Source of the DNA: Gnetum montanum
Taxonomy: Eukaryota; Streptophyta; Gnetopsida; Gnetales; Gnetaceae
Length of the DNA: 64,000 nucleotides
Direction of reading: 5' to 3'
Assembly (NCBI GenBank): GCA_015680685.1
Contig: MNCI01021541.1
Location: 26,464 to 90,463, forward strand
The position numbers and the translations under genes were made by a program. Shown in pieces: positions 45,930-56,721 of the stretch. The notes under the pieces were generated by a model, which was not told where the DNA came from, ran no database searches, and worked only from the letters and a program-made list of their open reading frames with translations. The first letter of the stretch is position 1; every line of letters starts with the position of its first letter.

Positions 45930-46807
45930 TGAATGGCAAGGTACCCCTATGCCCAACCATATAAATCACAAGTGTTCACACATGATCCAACTGAATTCCA
46001 TAGATGGGACTAGTTGTGGCATCTAGATTGTTATTCCATGATAACAATTCACTATCTTCCCACTTGGACTAGTGGTAGCTTTGTCATGTATGGTTTAGTC
46101 CAGAGTGAGGCATATGATTTTTATTATTTTATATTTTATTATTCTCCAATTAACAATAGGTTGAAACTTAATTTGTAATCAATTCAACTAAACTAATTGC
46201 TAATTAATAATCAACTACCCTAACATAAGTATCTAATCACACTTTCGATGCACATTATGAACACATATAATGCTATTGGGTTCCAAACATTAAGCATTGC
46301 TAGGATTACTCAGAGTCATACACATGCTTAAAGAGATTGTACTTATGTGCTTAATTAATTAACATGCATGAAAATGTAAATCTTATCTAAGTACATGAAA
46401 AGTAAATTGCATGGAAAGTAAATCTAATCTAAGTCAAAGTGCTACAATGAATAAGAATCAGTCTCAATCTTATTGTCATTTATGGAATATGTCCAAGTAC
46501 ATTGCCACTTGAATAAGACTTCATACAACTAACTCAAATTCACTCTATGGGCACTCACTAACTATTCTCTGAGATTACAGAATAACACTACAAAAATCCA
46601 ACTACTCTATTGATAAAACTATGAAAAACTAATGCAAAGCTTACTAAAAATTGGGAGCCCAAGTGCTATATTTATAGGCCAATGTATAACTCTTGATGTT
46701 GGATACTCGACGTTGCATCAAGACCCTGATGTTGGAGTAGACAGAAAATAGTGATTCATTAGATGTTAAGGCTCCAATGTCAAGGCCAAGCAAATCATGA
46801 CTCATCA
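45930..46807 (-). repeat. Athila 3' LTR of A6
   Basis: The minus strand starts TGATGAGTC and ends GCCATTCA. A TATA box (minus CCTATAAATA) lies near 46670-46680. It is full length (about 878 bp) and aligns with 36476-37316. Confidence 0.8.
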
Positions 46808-46821
46808 TGCCCTCACAACTG
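46808..46821 (-). other. Polypurine tract of A6
   Basis: The minus strand TCAGTTGTGAGGGCA runs directly into the LTR start. Confidence 0.6.
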
Positions 46822-48950
46822 AATGAAAAATCATCCTCAAGCTAAACAAAATGAGGAACAAGTTTCTTATAAAATATTGGAAAGGTATGGGATTATTAAC
46901 TGAAATGCAAACTATTGACTAACTTTGATTGCCACATTATATAATTTTATTTCAAGTGGATGCATACAAAATGACAAAGTGATAAAAAGATTGGATAGAC
47001 ATTGAAGATTACAATATTTGTAGAGGTCATTAAAAATTTGTTGAAGATGATTCTTCTTATTGTCACTAGCAGCAGTAAAATTTTAACCTTGATTGTTATG
47101 TTGATGCTTCTCTAGTAATGCAGAACATTCTTGAAGGGTGGACTAAAATTTCTTCTCATTATCCCATGGATCTAGCAAACATGCGAAGCTTGAGCTACTA
47201 TCTCGTATGTGCTATGATGTGTCCATGGTCATATCCTCTGTTGTCCCTCTCTTGGCTTTATTTTCATGCCTGGAAAAAGACATTCTTCCTTAGACGTTTC
47301 TTTTAGCATCACATGTAGTAACCAAAGGATCAACATTAGCTATGGTAAATTTTACTTAATAGTTAACCCTTGTCAAATCCCTTAGTTTTCATTTACGCAC
47401 AAGGTGATTATAGCATACTTTGTCCAAGGCTATGAGGTAACTATAATCATTAAGTTGTTCACATTCTTTTGATCAATTACTATTAGTTACCATGATGTTC
47501 GAAGATAGGTTGTTAGAAAAATTTCAAAAATTTTGAAGCAGTCATCCCTATCCCCCATGACTAATAAGCATAACTCTGGAAGTATATAGGTTTTTGAATA
47601 ATTGAAACCAAAGGTCTACTTCAAAAGATGGCCAAGAAATATTAATGGATATAGAAATAGAAAAGTAGGAAAATTTAATAAAATAGATAAGAAGTAGTCC
47701 CAAAATCATGCATAAATTTAGAGAAACCATCATTAATGTTCTAGAAGATGTGAAGGTTATTTCAAAGCCATGATCAACAAAAGTTATGTAAGTGGGTCCT
47801 TCCCAAAGCAAGCTCTTGCCATAATGCCCTTGCATAACCACTTCTATAGATGTTCGTGGGCACCTAAGAAGTTAAATGTAGACCATGCCTTTGTTCCAAA
47901 CAACACACAACTACCATTGTTAGGATGTTGCACTATACTAAAGAAAACCAAAAGGCTCATAATTGCATGCAGTAGTGAGGTAAATAATGGAATGAGAAGG
48001 TATTGCAAAGATTAAGATGTAAGGTACTTGACCATGTCCACAATAGGTTCTTATGACAAGTGTGATTAAAATGATCAACATACCTATCTGTCCAAGTTCA
48101 AACCAAGTCCATACCATGAACAATGACCTCACATTAATGTGTTCCTTCTTGCCAACCACCATGAGTCCATAACCATCACAAAGAATAATCATCACTCCAA
48201 AAATAGAAGAAGGAAGGAAGGGCTTGAGTTAGAGGGGCACCTTCAGGTATGGATAACATGCCTTTCTAGCCCAATAACCAATGCTTGTAGCCCATTATTG
48301 TATCTAAGAGGTGTGCTTTGAATTCCCATTATTGTTTTTATTCTTTCTTTTTCCTTTTCTTCTTCTTTTGATTTTTTATGTTGTATTTTTTTTGTTTATT
48401 TTTTGTTTCCTTTTTTTTTATGTGAACCACACCATGCAAAGACACAGCTTCCTTTTTATTGATCAATGGGGGAGTGATGATACATTCCAAGAGAAGTCAT
48501 AAACCACATAAAGGTAGTCAAGAAGAGATCCTAGCAAATCCCCTTAAGGTCACACCCTTTTCCATTCCCACTTGGTCATTCCCCATTTCTTCAAGATACA
48601 ATGATCATTGATTAATTTTAGTTTCATAAAAGAAGAACCAAATTATTTCCATGAAAAATACCTTTTATTCAAAGAACTAGGGGGATGGATGAGATGGTCT
48701 CACTGCTTTACACAATTACTTACCCAATCATCTTAATAGCATAGCGCAAAAAACCCAACACAGAGCATTGACTTCTACATCATGACTTGGCAATGTTATT
48801 AATAAAAACATAAAATACATTCATAAAACATAAAGAGAATGACTCAAGAAAAGTGAAAAATATAAAGAAAAGAAAAATATTAAGAAATGAAAAACATATG
48901 AAGAATCAGAAAATTCTAGAATTGATAAGTAAATCTATTGCTTCCATACA
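46822..48950 (-). other. Athila spacer of A6
   Basis: No gene is supported. 48205-48300 is the reverse complement of the A1 spacer at 6145-6240. 48310-48420 (T-rich on plus) is the A-rich tract of the other copies. 48540-48600 matches the GTGACATCAAGG region. ORFs of 60-97 codons here have no recognisable domain. Confidence 0.55.
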
Positions 48951-49534
48951 TCTTTGAGACAATTTTATATTCTCATTTTCAAGCCACTAGGTGTCTTTTG
49001 GTTTAGGGGTTACTATGTACATTGGATTGGTTTTTGTCCACACACTTGCTCTTGAACTTTATGATGGGTTGGTATAGGGGTTGTGTTAATATTTTGAACT
49101 TCCAACCCACAACTCCACCCTTTATCATTATTGGTAATGCATGGATTCTTCTATCTCTTCAGAATGATAGGTTTATCATTTATGTCTTGTGTTGGAGTGG
49201 TGATGGTTATTGGCTTTTGCGTATGATTAGGAGACATCATTTTTGTGAGGAAGGTAGTTGCATTAGATTAGCCTTATACTGTTTCAGGTGATCTAGTAGG
49301 TCCATGAGTGTTTTGCTTTGGCTTACGTCTTTCCTCTAGAAGGAATGTTTCTGAGATTTTGATGGAGATCTACTAGTGTTATCATTTATGTGTATGTTCA
49401 CAACACAAGTGTGTCATTCTCTCATTGATGTTATGATGTTCAACTTTCCTGTGTTGTTAGAGGTGACATATGATGGAGGTGAGTATGAGAATATTAAGGA
49501 TATGATGTAGGATGAAAGTTGTGAGGTGGTGATA

Positions 49535-51400
49535 TCATATAAGATGTTGCAAGATAATGATATTTGGGAGAGTGATAATAATGATTTGAAGTAGAGAAAG
49601 TAAAACTAGTTGGTGAAACAGGGTGTTGAACATAATATCCATGTGGATTTGGTTAGTAGGAAGGATAGGGTTGGTTTGGTGGTGACCTCCCCCATGATTG
49701 TGAATGTTGCCACTATGGTTGATGCTAATGTTAAGGCTGGTAATAAGTCCCCCCAAGATAATACGGTTGCTTTCGGGGTTGTCTAAAATTACTATGTGGA
49801 AGAGAAAATCTCCTAGGCATGTACTTACGTACAAACTTTAAATTTAATGCCCCCATCTAACTCTTATGTAGATGCAACAAGATCAGGCAATGGCCCTTTG
49901 GATGGTCATATATGTACATGTCACATCCATTATCTTCATCTGTGGTTATGTCTATAGCCTCACTTTCTTTAGCCATTTTTCCTATTTTCCAAAAAGTGTT
50001 CCTAGTTGTTTCTTGATTCTTTTTCCTTGTTTTGTTGTGATCACTTGATTCATTTTGCGCTACTCTCTCCTTTATAATTTATTTGCAAGTTTTAACTTTC
50101 TCATGCATCGATTCTAACATCTTATTCAACTTTACTTCAAGCTCAACTAGAAAATTGTGTATTGGAAAGGTTCGTTGTAAAATCATCTCATCAAGAGTTT
50201 CCTCTTTTTCTTTATCATAGATATGGATGCTTGTCTTTTGTAGAGTTGGGTCCCAATTATTTTCCTCTACATTCTCTCATCTATATAGCTCTTCTTTTTC
50301 TTTTGTGACATACTTGATTAACTCTTTGATTTGATGGGTTTGTAGCTTGTATAATTAACCTAGAGCATACATCCCAAGGGTCTACCTTGTTTCTTTACAA
50401 AGCCCATCTATGATGTTGAAAAGTTACCTTTCCTCAGAGAAACCATGGCCTAGGCATCTATGTAGTAGCGAATAGTATCTTTCCAAGGCCACTTCCAAGG
50501 GTTCATGATTTTCTTGCTTCCACTCTTAGATTTGTTTTCTTAGGTTGGACACTCTCTCATAGGTTTCGTATTTTTCATTGAAAAGTTCTAGCATTGTGGA
50601 CCACTGGTGAATGGAACTTGATTCCAATGATCTATACCAACTTTCAACTTCATTGATTAGTGTCCTAGAAAAGAGCTTAAGCTTTTGCCACCCACATTCG
50701 ATGTTATATAAGACACAGGCATCATAGAAGGCTTGTAGATGATGTTGTGGATCAGAATCATAACCTGCCACGAATTTAGGGATATTATTAATATCAATCC
50801 TAGGTAAGCAACTATCCCTACAATGCCTATGAGGTATCTTAACTACCTCCATGTTCTCCATCAGGCTCTTAGTGGCCAACAAGGATTCATCATCATCAGA
50901 CATATTGTGATGAAAATTTCCATTTCTATTTGTTTGATTGTGATGATCTTGTCTATGCTCATTGTGATGTCTTTCCTTTGCCCTTGGGTTTGATTTCTAT
51001 CTTTGTCTTGACCCGTAGTGGAGCTCTATCTCTATACCTACGTTCATCTTCGTCAGAACTAGATGTTAAAGAGTAAGAGGAAGATGAGGAATTGGGAGAA
51101 TCCCCATGGCTTCTATAGTTCTCCCCATGGTCCCTTGATTTGTCTTTTCTAAGTTCAAAGAAGGTCCTAGGCCTTGAGGCCCTCTTTGATGTACGACTTA
51201 CTTCATCTCGTCTAGGATTTTCTACACCAAATGATCATAGTCTTTGAGTGTAGTAAGGGTCTAAATGAGTAGAGGAAACACCTGTTTGAGGTTGTTCACT
51301 CCAATTTTCTTCAATTGAAATCCTATCATTTCTCCTATGAGTTCTTTCATCATACAATGCATTATTGATCCTATGTGAAGAAAACATGGTTTTGTCTAAT
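49535..51400 (-). pseudogene. Athila gag of A6
   Basis: The capsid core is open for 125 codons (50903-50526): DDDESLLATKSLMEN, NNIPKFVAGYDSDPQHHLQ, SRTLINEVESWYRSLESSSI and MLELFNEKYETYERV, the best preserved gag core of the family in this window. The zinc-knuckle-like region (about 49930-49880) and the tail with PYYLGGTYY and QSWGRSPPNQPYPSY (about 49790-49670) follow. The N-terminal part (51390-50960) is broken by stops. Confidence 0.75.
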
Positions 51401-51500
51401 AATGTGTGTAATTTAAAATATTAATGTTTTCTAAAAGACAAATTGTTAATACCTTTACAATGATCGTATATAATATAACTAATCTAGATAACTAGCAGCA

Positions 51501-51518
51501 TCCTTGGCAATGGCGCAA
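51501..51518 (-). other. tRNA-Asp primer site of A6
   Basis: The minus strand reads TTGCGCCATTGCCAAGGA, a close match to the Athila tRNA-Asp site and better kept than at 37321. Confidence 0.75.
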
Positions 51519-51522
51519 ATAA

Positions 51523-51706
51523 TGATTGACAAGGTACCCCTATGCCAACCATACAAATCACAAGCATTCATGCACGACCTTGTTGAATTCCATGGATGAG
51601 ACTAGTTGTGGCATCTAAATCATTATGCCTTGATCGCAGTTCACTATCTTCCCACTTGGACTAGTGGTAGCTTTGTCACATATAGTTTAGTCCAAAGTGA
51701 GACATA
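51523..51706 (-). repeat. 5' LTR remnant of A6
   Basis: Only the last ~184 bp of the LTR are present. Homology with 45930-46110 ends at about 51706, right beside an FKBP exon. Confidence 0.7.
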
Positions 51707-51714
51707 CCATCAAG

Positions 51715-52355
51715 TACCATCAAAACTAGGTTATGGAGAGCAAGGTTCTCCCCCAAAAATACCAGGTTTGATACTATAAGCATTTTCTCAGTTTACTTTC
51801 CCCCATTTTCACTTTCTGGATCTTTTTTGTGAAGTTTGGTTTGCAATGGAGGAATATATCATTTCAGAAAATGTTTCACTGTATTCAAAGTGCAGCATTT
51901 TTATATCATGTTTGAAAAATGTGTGACCTTATGATAAAGTTGACTTTGCATAGAATACATGTTATTGTGTAACATCCAAAACTTTTGCATTGTTAAATGC
52001 AATGTATAAAACTACCTCTCCAGACATGAAATTATGGGAAACCTCATTAAGGCAATTTTCCGATTGATTCATCCCAACTTTTTGAACTTGAGCTCGTGAA
52101 AGTCTCCTTGGAACTTATTTTGAGAATCTAGTGTCTCATTTTTCATATTTCTAAATTTTGCTTTAAAGGTGATCTCTTTCATGTTATGCTACGTTTTTTG
52201 CATTTGCTATGGTAATTGTTCTGGAAATATCCTGTGTTTTATGTTCTCTTACACCGATTTTATTGATTGCAGGTGGAGCCACTCTCATTTTTGATACTGA
52301 GCTTGTTGCTGTGAATGGAAAAGGTTCTTTCGATGAAGAAGAGAGTGAACTGTAA
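51715..52355 (+). pseudogene. 3' part of an FKBP-type peptidyl-prolyl isomerase gene (two exons)
   Basis: FKBPs catalyse cis-trans isomerisation of prolyl bonds. The exon at 51715-51765 reads PSKLGYGEQGSPPKIP, followed by donor G/GTTTGA. After a 507-bp intron (51766-52272, acceptor TTGATTGCAG) the last exon (52273-52355) reads GGATLIFDTELVAVNG and ends EEESEL, stop at 52353-52355. The frame crosses the splice site cleanly and no stop interrupts it. This is the C-terminal third of the FKBP fold, nearest to the small plant ER-type FKBP15/FKBP2 group; EESEL could act as a KDEL-like tail (inference). Upstream exons are absent: Athila LTR sequence abuts the exon at about 51706. Either the gene is truncated or the retroelement block sits in a large intron. 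Confidence 0.75.
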
Positions 52356-53320
52356 AGCACGAATTTCTGCAGAGACATTAAATATGCTTTTGACTTGGTC
52401 CTGATGGAAGATATTAAAATACAATGTTGCACATCAAACCTTTCCTTTGCCAATGATTTTTGTCGACTGTATATTTTTTGTTGAAAGTTCATAATATCAT
52501 CTACATAAGTGGTTAGATTCTTATCTTGAAATTTTGTTTTCCTGAACTGGCAAGAAAACCTTTTTATAATAGTTAAATTTGGATTTGGTATTCATGATGA
52601 AGAATCAATTGCATAATTATCTAATTTGAAAATTACAAATATTGAAAGAATCATTTTCGTAGTTCCGGCTGATTCTTAACTTAATTTGGGCATTTAAACC
52701 TTATCTGTTTCAATAACTTGGGCAGTAAATTCCATTTTATACTCTCTTTTGGAAGTCAAAGCAATTTGCCACAAATTTTGAGGTCATGGGTAACCTTGTA
52801 TAACGTGTTTATTTATGGGTATCAAGTTTGAGTCCAGGTTCGAGTGGTTGTAAGGCTGTACCGACTGTTTAAAAAATAATAGAGAGGGAGTATAGGTTTG
52901 TTATGAACTTGAAATTGAAGTTCGTTTGATCCATGATTTAGGGAGTTCTCTTAACCAAGGGGAATCGTGCTGCCATTCGATTATGGATTTATCATCTATC
53001 ATAGCCATCACTTTGTACTTTTCATCATGATTTGGCATGCAGTACAAGCGTTGCCTTGAAAACAGGAGTATTACTGCAATGCTTATACACAGAAGCATTC
53101 TCAGCATTTTCGGATTACCTTAAAGATTTGATATTTTTAAAATCTGTTTCCAGAGATCTTAAATTGAACCTTTTACACAAAATACGTCTCTTCCTAAGCT
53201 ATTTTTATGAAGGGTGTCTTAGTTATTTTCTGGTTGTAAAAATAGAACCCTGATATTTGAGTAGGAGTTAAGCAACTTCTTGAAAGAGTACCTTGTCATC
53301 TTTATTTCTTGCATTATCAA
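52356..53320. other. FKBP 3' flank and low-copy DNA
   Basis: This is probably 3' untranslated region followed by intergenic sequence. The 68-codon minus ORF (52901-53107) and 73-codon plus ORF (53032-53253) have no recognisable domain. Confidence 0.4.
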
Positions 53321-53373
53321 TTTGGAGCAGAGTAGAACAGGGGAAGGCTTTGGAGCAGAGTAGAACAGGGGAA
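53318..53373 (+). repeat. Tandem pair, ~27 bp
   Basis: TTTGGAGCAGAGTAGAACAG occurs twice in tandem just upstream of the small ORF at 53526. Confidence 0.7.
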
Positions 53374-53525
53374 GATAATTCCAGAAGCTCCTGCGTACTT
53401 CCGAAACCTGCCGGCAAGAATTTCGTGGATCCAACCATGGATCAATCAATCAATCTTGCGTTCCCACTTCCCACCAGAGCTCAAATTAATCCAAGAAGTC
53501 CGTCCATGGTCGTCATACGCTGCAG

Positions 53526-53830
53526 ATGGAAGAAACATCCAGAGCAAGAGTGAGAGCGAGAGCATTGATGTTGGAGTTGCAGAATCCGGAGTGGGGCAAA
53601 GTTGTGCGCATGGTGGCCATGCCTGACTCAGGAATTGACGTTGGCAGCATTTCTGAGAACATGGGAGTGGCGCCACACAGCCTTAAGTTGAATGGAGTGT
53701 ATGTGAGCCGCTGTGATGGAACCCTATCTCCACCGTCACTTGGGCCACCCTGCTATCCTGCTTCGCCAGCTGTCCTAGCGGAAATTCTAAACTCACTGGA
53801 ACGTTCTGATACACATTAATCCCAGACGTT
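53526..53830 (+). pseudogene. Small frameshifted ORF, unknown family
   Basis: The 97-codon ORF begins MEETSRARVRARALMLELQ and contains WGKVVRMVAMPDSGIDVGSI and NGVYVSRC. After NGVYVSR the frame turns compositionally odd (SPPSLGPPCYPASP). The next frame instead gives ISTVTWATLLSCFAS, which looks like a natural continuation, so a one-base indel near 53715-53725 is likely. It has higher GC than the surroundings and lies in the low-copy island. I have a vague sense of a short, conserved plant protein but cannot name it. Confidence 0.4.
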
Positions 53831-53936
53831 TAATGAACCAAAGTTAGCTTCTATATATGTTAATGATACCCAAACAAACTAAATAACAAGAGGAATGGTG
53901 ATGTGCTTCACACTTTGGAAATGTTGTCTACCGCTA

Positions 53937-54286
53937 ATATTTGAGTGATGTACTTTATCAAATATTGCACCCACCCACTCCATTTTTTGTTTCATTTTTC
54001 TCTCTATTAAGAATTCAAATTTTGCCTCTTAGTATTGTCCCAAGCATATAAAATCAAAGATTTTGAGTGATGTACTTCATCAAATATTGCACCCACCCAC
54101 CATTTTTTGTTTCATTTTTCTCTCTATTAAGAATTCAAATTTTGCCTCTTAGTATTGTCCCAAGCATATAAATTCAAAATGATCTACCAAACAGGGGTTG
54201 CACCCACCCACTCCATTTTTTGTTTCATTTTTCTATTACGAATTTAAATTTTGCCTCTTGGTATTGTCCTAGGCATATAAATTCAG
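53937..54286 (+). repeat. Three-copy ~120-bp tandem repeat
   Basis: Units at 53939-54059, 54060-54178 and 54179-54286 share GCACCCACCCACTCCATTTT and GAATTCAAATTTTGCCTCTT. Copies 1 and 2 are nearly identical; copy 3 has a different first third. Confidence 0.85.
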
Positions 54287-54562
54287 TGTTTCACCACTGT
54301 TGTGAAAGATGGCAGTTTTTCAAGCTTTTGTTCCTTTTGAATCTTAATACAACGCTTGTTCATGTATATGACTTGTTGATTCTGGAAGGCATCCTCATTG
54401 TATAGAGAGTAAAATGTCTTTGGTTAATTAAGGCAAAAGTAACCTTTTTCTCATTTTGGGCTTTGTTATATTTCTTGTAAAATGTGTGACGTTACATGAT
54501 TGGTGGCTTAATACTTGAATTTGATCAATTTCTGGTGTTACTTTGTACCCTCTGGGGGCAAG
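54287..54562. other. Flank before the second Tat element
   Basis: This stretch holds no supported gene. CTCTGGGGGCAAG just before the LTR is a purine-rich run but lies in low-copy flank. Confidence 0.4.
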
Positions 54563-54845
54563 TGAAACACCCCAAAATTCGAAAGCATGTTTGCTTCACT
54601 AGGTCTTTGCAATTCGCGCAGCGTTACGGCAGTCCTTCAGGAGATGGATGCTCTGATGTTCAAACTGTCCAATCCGACAAGTTTCCTACCCCAGGTGTCA
54701 ATAGGCTAAACGAATTTTCCAGCCTACCCACCTAAGTAGTTCATTCAACCAACAATGCACTTAGGAGCGGTGCGTGGAATTGCTGGCGGTGCTTAGAACA
54801 TGTGAAACGCTTCAGCAAGTTTTCTAAGTCAAGGAGTTTTGCTAC

Positions 54846-54944
54846 GCTACACTGCGCTATGTAGTGTAGCAGACTTCAGAAGTTATTTTGTAGAAGCGTA
54901 GTGCTACACTATGTCATGCTACACAGCGTAGCACGGTGTAGCAC
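54846..54944. promoter_or_regulatory. Palindromes in the C2 LTR
   Basis: GCTACACT (54846-54853) pairs with AGTGTAGC (54863-54870). Outer arms GTGCTACAC (54901-54909) and GTGTAGCAC (54936-54944) enclose GCTAC/GTAGC (54918-54922 / 54928-54932). Confidence 0.65.
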
Positions 54945-55213
54945 AAGCTAGACGGTCAGTCCCCTCGCCCGACTTCAAGACCTTCAACAATGTCTCCTTC
55001 CATCATAAAGTGGCGAACTTGGCCAAAAGCAAGCCACGTTGGCCGCTACACTACGCTAAACTGCATGGCGCAGCGAGGTGTAGCAATTCTGCGAAAGTGA
55101 CAGAAGGCATCTTAAAGGGTGGGATCAGCAAGTTCGCAAACTTCCCAGTGCAAAAGGCAAAGTTTGCAGATTGACAACATTTTTTGCGACTAAGGACAGC
55201 TGCTATGCTATCA

Positions 55214-55229
55214 TACGCTACGTAGCGTA
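55214..55229. promoter_or_regulatory. Perfect 16-bp palindrome in the C2 LTR
   Basis: TACGCTACGTAGCGTA is its own reverse complement. Confidence 0.7.
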
Positions 55230-55326
55230 GCATAGTGTAGCAAATATGCAATAAGTAATCAGTGTGTTTCAGAGGTTTCTAATACATGTAGTAGGACACA
55301 ACACAAATTTTTGCTTCAAACCAGCA

Positions 55327-55361
55327 GCTACGCTATGCTACCCTACACTGGGTAGCGTAGC
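55327..55361. promoter_or_regulatory. Two-tier palindrome in the C2 LTR
   Basis: CTACCC (55338-55343) pairs with GGGTAG (55350-55355) and GCTACG (55327-55332) with CGTAGC (55356-55361). Confidence 0.6.
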
Positions 55362-56276
55362 ACAGCGAGACAAGATGCTACACTACGCCAAACATGTTAT
55401 GCTACAAAGCATAGCAAAGCGTGGCGAGCAGTTACGCTACATCAATGCACTCCACCTAATCGCACCGTTGCTCTGACAGCGCAATTATAGCGTGGCAGAC
55501 TTATAATTACAACATCATAGACCCGTCCAATGGTCATGCAGTCACGTGCAGCATAGACAGGTCAGCATAAGCCCAGGGCACGTGACGTCCAAACCACATC
55601 TTTCACGTGCCCTTAGTCCTATAAATACCCCAATGAGTAATGCTCAAAAGGTTAGCTTTTTTGGCAATTTGAGCAGCTTTTTTGGCAATCGGGGCCAGGG
55701 TTTTCTGGCAATTTCGGTTGGCTAACAATTTTGTTGGCTGACAAGCAAAAAAGTTAGCACTATAACCTTGAGCATTGTAAGCTTTCTATTTGACATTGTA
55801 AATAGTTAGCACTCTTAGTTGGCATTTTGTTCTGCTCTTTCTTACCACCTTGGTAGCATTTCGCATTGTTAATGCCCGAGTTTGCATTCAAGCACACACC
55901 TGTCTTGCTCTACACATCTTGGTTACTCTTAGGATCTCTGCACTTCGTAGCGTTGTGCAACCGATTATATCCACCTTGACAGAGCAAGGTCGTAGCTTTG
56001 AAGGGGTGCATTTTTCTAACTACATTTTACATTGTTTTCTGCCTCTTTTACATTCAAGCATTATTTCGCGCTATCAATCTCATTTTCAAGTTATCTGGTT
56101 GCAAAAGGTTATATTAACACTGACTAAGTCCTTATCTGATCGACCAAACTATTCAAGGCATCCTGTTTCCATTCCATCCATCAAGGCCCTCCCGTGGAAA
56201 CGGGGTTAAGACTGTCAACAACTGATGACCTTTCGGTGTTTTCTAGCCGCCGAGGTTTTCAGTCACTATAGTTTTC

Positions 56277-56293
56277 TGGCGTTAGAAGGAGGG
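56277..56293 (+). other. Primer binding site of C2
   Basis: TGGCGTTAGAAGGAGGG lies six bases after the LTR end, as in C1. Confidence 0.6.
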
Positions 56294-56721
56294 CTTTTGG
56301 AGCCCTTTTCACATGTCATGGTAGTCCTATAAGCCTTTTGCACCCTGATACGCATTAGTGTAGACTTGACACCCGTCTGTGGTTGTTTACACGTCATGCA
56401 GTGCAAATCGGTCACCTCAACGGTTCCTCAGGAACCCTACAGGACATAAGCCTTCGGTCGCCAGCTGGCTTGCCTATCTTACGGTAGTCTTGCATGCGTT
56501 CTGTACCTTATCACTCACTAGCATAAACGTGACACCCTTTTGGGGTTGTTTATGCATCGTGTGGTATAGATCAATCTCTTCGATAGTTCCTCGGGAGCCC
56601 GGCAAGACATAAAGTCTTTTTTATTGCTTTCCAATTCCTTTGTTTTTTCTCATTCATAAAACTATTTAGCTTTCTGATTTCCTTGCTTTTCGCGTTTGCA
56701 AAATTATCTAGTTTAGTAACA

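Larger units (their letters stand above)
45930..51706 (-). mobile_element. Pol-less Athila copy A6, minus strand
   Basis: Read on the minus strand: 5' LTR remnant (51706-51523), tRNA-Asp primer site (51518-51501), gag (about 51390-49540), PR remnant (about 49210-48960), T-rich spacer (48950-46822), polypurine tract and a complete 3' LTR (46807-45930). RT, RNase H, INT and ORF2 are absent. The PR-to-spacer join matches the structure of A5. Confidence 0.75.
54563..56270 (+). repeat. Tat/Ogre 5' LTR of C2
   Basis: It starts TGAAACACC and ends AGTCACTATA; about 1708 bp, like C1. 54840-55460 is packed with palindromes on CTACGCTA/TAGCGTAG instead of TCACGCT/AGCGTGA. The TATA box CTATAAATACCCC is at 55619-55631. 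Confidence 0.8.

Noticed and set aside
48311-48502. Phe/Leu-rich plus ORF with apparent membrane segments
   Set aside because: T-rich low-complexity spacer of the minus-strand Athila copy.
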